Below the pieces are notes generated by a model. It was not told where the DNA came from. It was given only the letters and a program-made list of their open reading frames with translations, and did not search any database. Source: CAZPMO01 sp964587515 (lineage in GTDB: Bacteria > Pseudomonadota > Alphaproteobacteria > MPNO01). From it: a stretch of DNA of 8,554 nucleotides. The stretch lies in assembly GCA_964587515.1 (NCBI GenBank), contig CAZPMO010000198.1:1-8554 (forward strand), written 5' to 3'. Shown here in pieces: positions 6,537-8,554 of this stretch (within the stretch, counting starts at the first letter, position 1; every line of letters begins with the position of its first letter). The position numbers and the translations under genes are program-made.

Positions 6537-6716
6537 CTATTCAGGTATGAAAAACGCCCCATCCTCGTCGCGTTGCAAAATACCGGCGTCGCGAATTTCA
6601 CCCCAGGCGCGCAGAAAATCAGGCCACGGCGCTTCCATATGGGTATCGACAATGTCGGGAAATTGACGCGCCTCGGCGGTTAGTTCGGAAACTATTTTGC
6701 TGGCTAGCGGGCTCAT
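6537..6716 (-). CDS. Small 59-residue protein coupled to UbiD, function unknown
   Basis: Its ATG (6716-6714) overlaps the UbiD stop as ATGA, and a perfect GGAGG (6728-6724) lies 7 bases upstream. This is strong evidence of a real, translationally coupled gene. It ends at TAG 6539-6537. The protein begins MSPLASKIVSELTAEARQF, continues with an aromatic, acidic middle (HMEAPWPDFLRAWGEIRDAG) and ends in DEDGAFFIPE. It is acidic, with predicted helices, two or three tryptophan-containing turns and no signal, membrane or metal-binding Cys/His cluster. It does not resemble the short subunit D of hydroxyarylic-acid decarboxylases as I remember it, which has Cys pairs. The layout helix, DFLRAW, strand-like end recalls a small winged-helix-like fold, but that is a guess. 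Codon use is less GC-rich than UbiD (CTA, ATA and CTA near the start). An accessory or stabilising subunit of the decarboxylase is the simplest idea. Confidence 0.8.
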   Translation of the reverse strand: MSPLASKIVSELTAEARQFPDIVDTHMEAPWPDFLRAWGEIRDAGILQRDEDGAFFIPE

Positions 6717-8062
6717 TTCAGATCCTCCAGCCGGACGCCATCGCCCTCATAGACCTTGATGCGCCGGTAGAGGTGCCGGGGCACGCCTTCCGGAATGGTC
6801 GCATCGATCCCCATCTTGGCGGTGGTCGGCAGGCCGCCCTTGCCAAGCTCCCATGACTTGACGCTCGGATCGATATGCTTGGCGCGTGCACCGGAGAGGG
6901 TAATCACGTCCTTGTCGGCCTGTACGCGGAACGCAATCGCCCAGTCGAGGTCGTCCGGATCATGGATGTCGATATCGTCATCGGTAACGATGGCCAGTTT
7001 CACTTCCGCCACTGATAGCAACGCCAGAAGCGCATTCTTGCCCTCGCCCGGCCGTTTTTTTATCGAGGCGATCAGGGCCCAATAGCCGCAGGCGCCGACC
7101 GGCGCGCGGATATCGATCGGCTCCACGCTTGCCACCCGCAACGCCTGTAGCCCCGCCGCCTCGGTCACCGGCGCGGCCAGCCAGTCGTTCTCCCACGGCA
7201 TTTGCAGCATGTAAAAAATCGGGTCCTTGCGCCGCGTGATGCATTTGACGCGGAACACCGGGTTCCATTTAACATCACCCGAAATCTGACTGAACTCGCC
7301 GAACGGTCCTTCATCGGCGGTCCAGCCGATCGGCAGCAATTCGCCTTCCAGAACCAGCTCAGCATCGGCCGGCACTTCCAGGTCGACGGTCTTGCATTTG
7401 ACCAGCGGCACCGGCTCACCGTGCAGTCCGCCAGCTATCGCCAGCTCGTCCGTGCGGATCGGCGCCTTGTAGGACGCGGCCAGCATTTCGTATGGGTGAA
7501 CGCCGATCGCGACGGCGATCTCCAAAGGCTTTCCCTGGTCGAGTGCGCGCTGATAGTAGAACCGCATGTCCGACGGCGAGACGAGGTCGATGCCGGTCTC
7601 GCGCGGTGTGCGGTACATCATCCGGTAGGATCCCACGTTGCGGCCATATTCCGGATCGCGCGAGACCACGAAGGTTCCCGAGATATAGGGCCCGCCGTCG
7701 AACAGATGCATGATCGGATAGGGGATCGCGGCGAGATCCACGTCGTCACCCTGGAGCACCACCTCCTGGCACGGCCCGTCGGCGACAATCTCCGGCTCTA
7801 TGGGTCGGGCGGCGCGTTCCTCGAACGTGGCCGCGATTTCTCCCGGCGCGCAATCGAGTGCGATCGCAAGGCGTGCGCGGCTGGTGATCAGCGCGCCCGC
7901 CACGCGCCAGTCGGGGTAATCCTTGATGGTTTCAAAGAACACCGCCTCGGACGATTGGTCCATCAGCCCCGCGAGCTGGCGTACATCGACCTGGCTGTCG
8001 ACGCGTCGGAGTTCGCCCGCTTCGTCAAGCGCCTGAATAAAGTCGCGAAAACTCTTTTTCAT
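6713..8062 (-). CDS. UbiD-family prenylated-FMN-dependent decarboxylase
   Basis: A 449-residue protein from ATG 8062 that begins MKKSFRDFIQALDEAGELRR, the standard UbiD opening. The frame continues up to TTG 8110, but those residues are not family-like. Family enzymes reversibly decarboxylate aromatic or alpha,beta-unsaturated acids using prenyl-FMN made by UbiX, which is not in this window. The catalytic Arg-Glu-Glu set is present: Arg147 (NVGSYRMM) and Glu251/Glu256 (DEGPFGEF), with the same 104- and 5-residue spacing as in fungal Fdc1. Of the cofactor metal ligands, Asn142 and probably Glu206 are present, while the His position appears to be Asp165 (SPSDMRF). The C-terminal DIDIHDPDDLDWAIAFR motif is typical. 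GGGGAGG (8085-8079) is 16 bases from the ATG, longer than usual, and AAAAGG is very close, so initiation may be weak. The ubiquinone-pathway UbiD is unlikely given the context; a catabolic paralogue is more probable. Confidence 0.93.
   Translation of the reverse strand: MKKSFRDFIQALDEAGELRRVDSQVDVRQLAGLMDQSSEAVFFETIKDYPDWRVAGALITSRARLAIALDCAPGEIAATFEERAARPIEPEIVADGPCQEVVLQGDDVDLAAIPYPIMHLFDGGPYISGTFVVSRDPEYGRNVGSYRMMYRTPRETGIDLVSPSDMRFYYQRALDQGKPLEIAVAIGVHPYEMLAASYKAPIRTDELAIAGGLHGEPVPLVKCKTVDLEVPADAELVLEGELLPIGWTADEGPFGEFSQISGDVKWNPVFRVKCITRRKDPIFYMLQMPWENDWLAAPVTEAAGLQALRVASVEPIDIRAPVGACGYWALIASIKKRPGEGKNALLALLSVAEVKLAIVTDDDIDIHDPDDLDWAIAFRVQADKDVITLSGARAKHIDPSVKSWELGKGGLPTTAKMGIDATIPEGVPRHLYRRIKVYEGDGVRLEDLK
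6724..6728 (-). promoter_or_regulatory. Strong Shine-Dalgarno inside the UbiD 3' end for the small downstream gene
   Basis: GGAGG read on the - strand is 7 bases before ATG 6716. It sits within the codons for the last UbiD residues (LEDLK) and decides the start of the 59-residue protein. Confidence 0.75.
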
Positions 8063-8143
8063 TGCCTTTTCGCTCGTGCCTCCCCTGAATTTCACCACCT
8101 TACCTAGCAAATTCGCCCTGTCGCTGTAATCCCATTCATTTTA

Positions 8144-8154
8144 TGGTCCGACCA
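8144..8154. promoter_or_regulatory. Candidate operator, FadR-subfamily GntR type (TGGTC-C-GACCA)
   Basis: This is a perfect 5+1+5 palindrome that fits the TNGTNNNACNA pattern known for FadR-subfamily GntR repressors at all eight fixed positions, with the CCG centre also seen in classical FadR sites. It lies 7 bases before the Shine-Dalgarno of the binding-fold gene and next to the TAAAAT element facing UbiD, so one bound dimer could affect both genes. No regulator gene is in the window. Confidence 0.5.
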
Positions 8155-8160
8155 GTCCCA

Positions 8161-8167
8161 GGGAGGA
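8161..8167 (+). promoter_or_regulatory. Ribosome binding site of the binding-fold gene
   Basis: GGGAGGA lies 6 bases before ATG 8174. It fixes the start, and therefore the absence of a signal peptide, because no upstream in-frame start has comparable support. Confidence 0.75.
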
Positions 8168-8173
8168 AAAAGC

Positions 8174-8554
8174 ATGAAAATCGCCATACCCGACATGATC
8201 TCCAATTCATATTTTCCCGCCATCGCGGCGGTGGAATTCGGCCACTTCGCCGAAGAAGGTCTGGAGATGAGCCACGAGCTGATCTTTCCGGTCGACGATT
8301 GCTACGGGGCGCTCCGGGACGGCGAGGTCGACTTCGTCGGCGGATCCGCGCATGCGACACTGGCGGGTTTCCCGGCGTGGCGGGGCGCGAAGCTGGTCGC
8401 GGCGCTGGCCCAGGGCATGTACTGGTTCCTGATCATGCGGTCCGATCTCGGTGCTAAACGGGGCGACATCGACATCGTCAAGGGGCGCAGTATCGGCGCC
8501 GCGCCCTGGGTCGATTACGGCGTGAAGCGGTTGTTCGCCGAAGCCGGCATCGAT
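8174..8554 (+). CDS. Periplasmic-binding-protein-fold protein without signal peptide (NMT1/THI5-like), 3'-truncated by window
   Basis: The first 127 residues are visible and the frame is still open at the window end. The protein starts directly in the mature-type fold with MKIAIPDMISNSYFPAIAAV, followed by EFGHFAEEGLEM, GALRDGEVDFVGGSAHATL and VKGRSIGAAPW. This is the order seen in NMT1/THI5-like and nitrate/sulfonate/taurine solute-binding proteins: ligand-contacting first strand, helix ending in G-FAEEGL, then the D-G-VD--GG loop. Normal transporter members carry a secretion signal or lipobox before this point; here there is none, and the strong ribosome binding site argues against a missed upstream start. 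It could be a cytosolic sensor, or an enzyme using the same fold, as in THI5 or 4,5-dihydroxyphthalate decarboxylase. Divergent pairing with UbiD suggests a related substrate. No permease or ATPase is visible, though they could lie downstream. Confidence 0.8.
   Translation, partial: MKIAIPDMISNSYFPAIAAVEFGHFAEEGLEMSHELIFPVDDCYGALRDGEVDFVGGSAHATLAGFPAWRGAKLVAALAQGMYWFLIMRSDLGAKRGDIDIVKGRSIGAAPWVDYGVKRLFAEAGID

Larger units (their letters stand above)
8063..8173. promoter_or_regulatory. Divergent promoter region between UbiD and the binding-fold gene
   Basis: These 111 bases separate two divergent start codons and must contain the promoters of both. TGTAAT (8125-8130, +) and TAAAAT (8143-8138, -) each match the -10 consensus at five of six positions, but neither has a good -35 at the right distance, so individual promoters are not assigned. 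The palindrome at 8144-8154 lies here. Confidence 0.5.

Noticed and set aside
6500..6540. Possible transcription terminator after the small gene
   Set aside because: Only a 4-base stem (TTAC/GTAA) with a long loop and no T-run on the - strand.
6467..6652. 61-residue open frame on the - strand overlapping the small UbiD-linked gene
   Set aside because: It has no Shine-Dalgarno, starts in the middle of the well-supported 59-residue frame and has no family-like sequence.
6498..6683. 61-residue open frame on the + strand in the same region
   Set aside because: It is antisense to the small coupled gene and has no ribosome binding site or recognisable protein features.
7202..8107. 301-codon + strand frame antisense to UbiD
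   Set aside because: It is a shadow of UbiD codon bias with no protein family features, and UbiD on the other strand is unambiguous.

Overview
The window comes from a high-GC bacterium, most likely an alphaproteobacterium of Rhodospirillales type. I infer this from the strong G/C third-position bias, the gene families present (a CoA-dependent catabolic operon, a COG4976-type TPR-methyltransferase, a UbiD paralogue and a solute-binding-fold protein) and the tight 4-base gene overlaps. No ribosomal or other marker gene is present to fix the taxon. There are no RNA genes, insertion sequences, CRISPR arrays or prophage signs.

Region 1 (1-4053, + strand) is a compact operon. It holds the C-terminal end of a fumarylacetoacetate hydrolase (FAH) family protein, an alpha/beta hydrolase resembling 2,6-dihydroxypseudooxynicotine hydrolase (a C-C bond hydrolase), an acyl-CoA dehydrogenase beginning at a TTG that overlaps the previous stop, and an AMP-forming acyl-CoA ligase. 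Gene spacings are 15, -4 and 7 bases. Together they look like a catabolic pathway in which a carboxylic acid is activated to a CoA ester, dehydrogenated, and processed by C-C cleaving or hydrating enzymes. The substrate cannot be read from the sequence.

Region 2 (4057-6450, - strand) converges on region 1 with only 3 bases between stop codons. It encodes a double-hotdog MaoC/mesaconyl-CoA-hydratase-like protein, a chemically sensible partner for the dehydrogenase and ligase, and upstream of it a seven-TPR protein fused to a SAM-dependent methyltransferase. A G-quadruplex-type motif lies in the MaoC proline-linker codons.

Region 3 (6537-8554) is a separate unit. On the - strand, a UbiD-family (prenylated-FMN) decarboxylase is followed by an unrecognised 59-residue protein, coupled to it by an ATGA overlap and a strong Shine-Dalgarno. 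Divergently, a 111-base intergenic region leads to the start of a periplasmic-binding-protein-fold (NMT1/THI5-like) protein that lacks a signal peptide. The intergenic region carries a perfect TGGTC-C-GACCA palindrome that matches the FadR-subfamily GntR operator pattern. The most interesting candidate in the window is this module: UbiD, a coupled small protein and a signal-less binding-fold protein under possible shared control.
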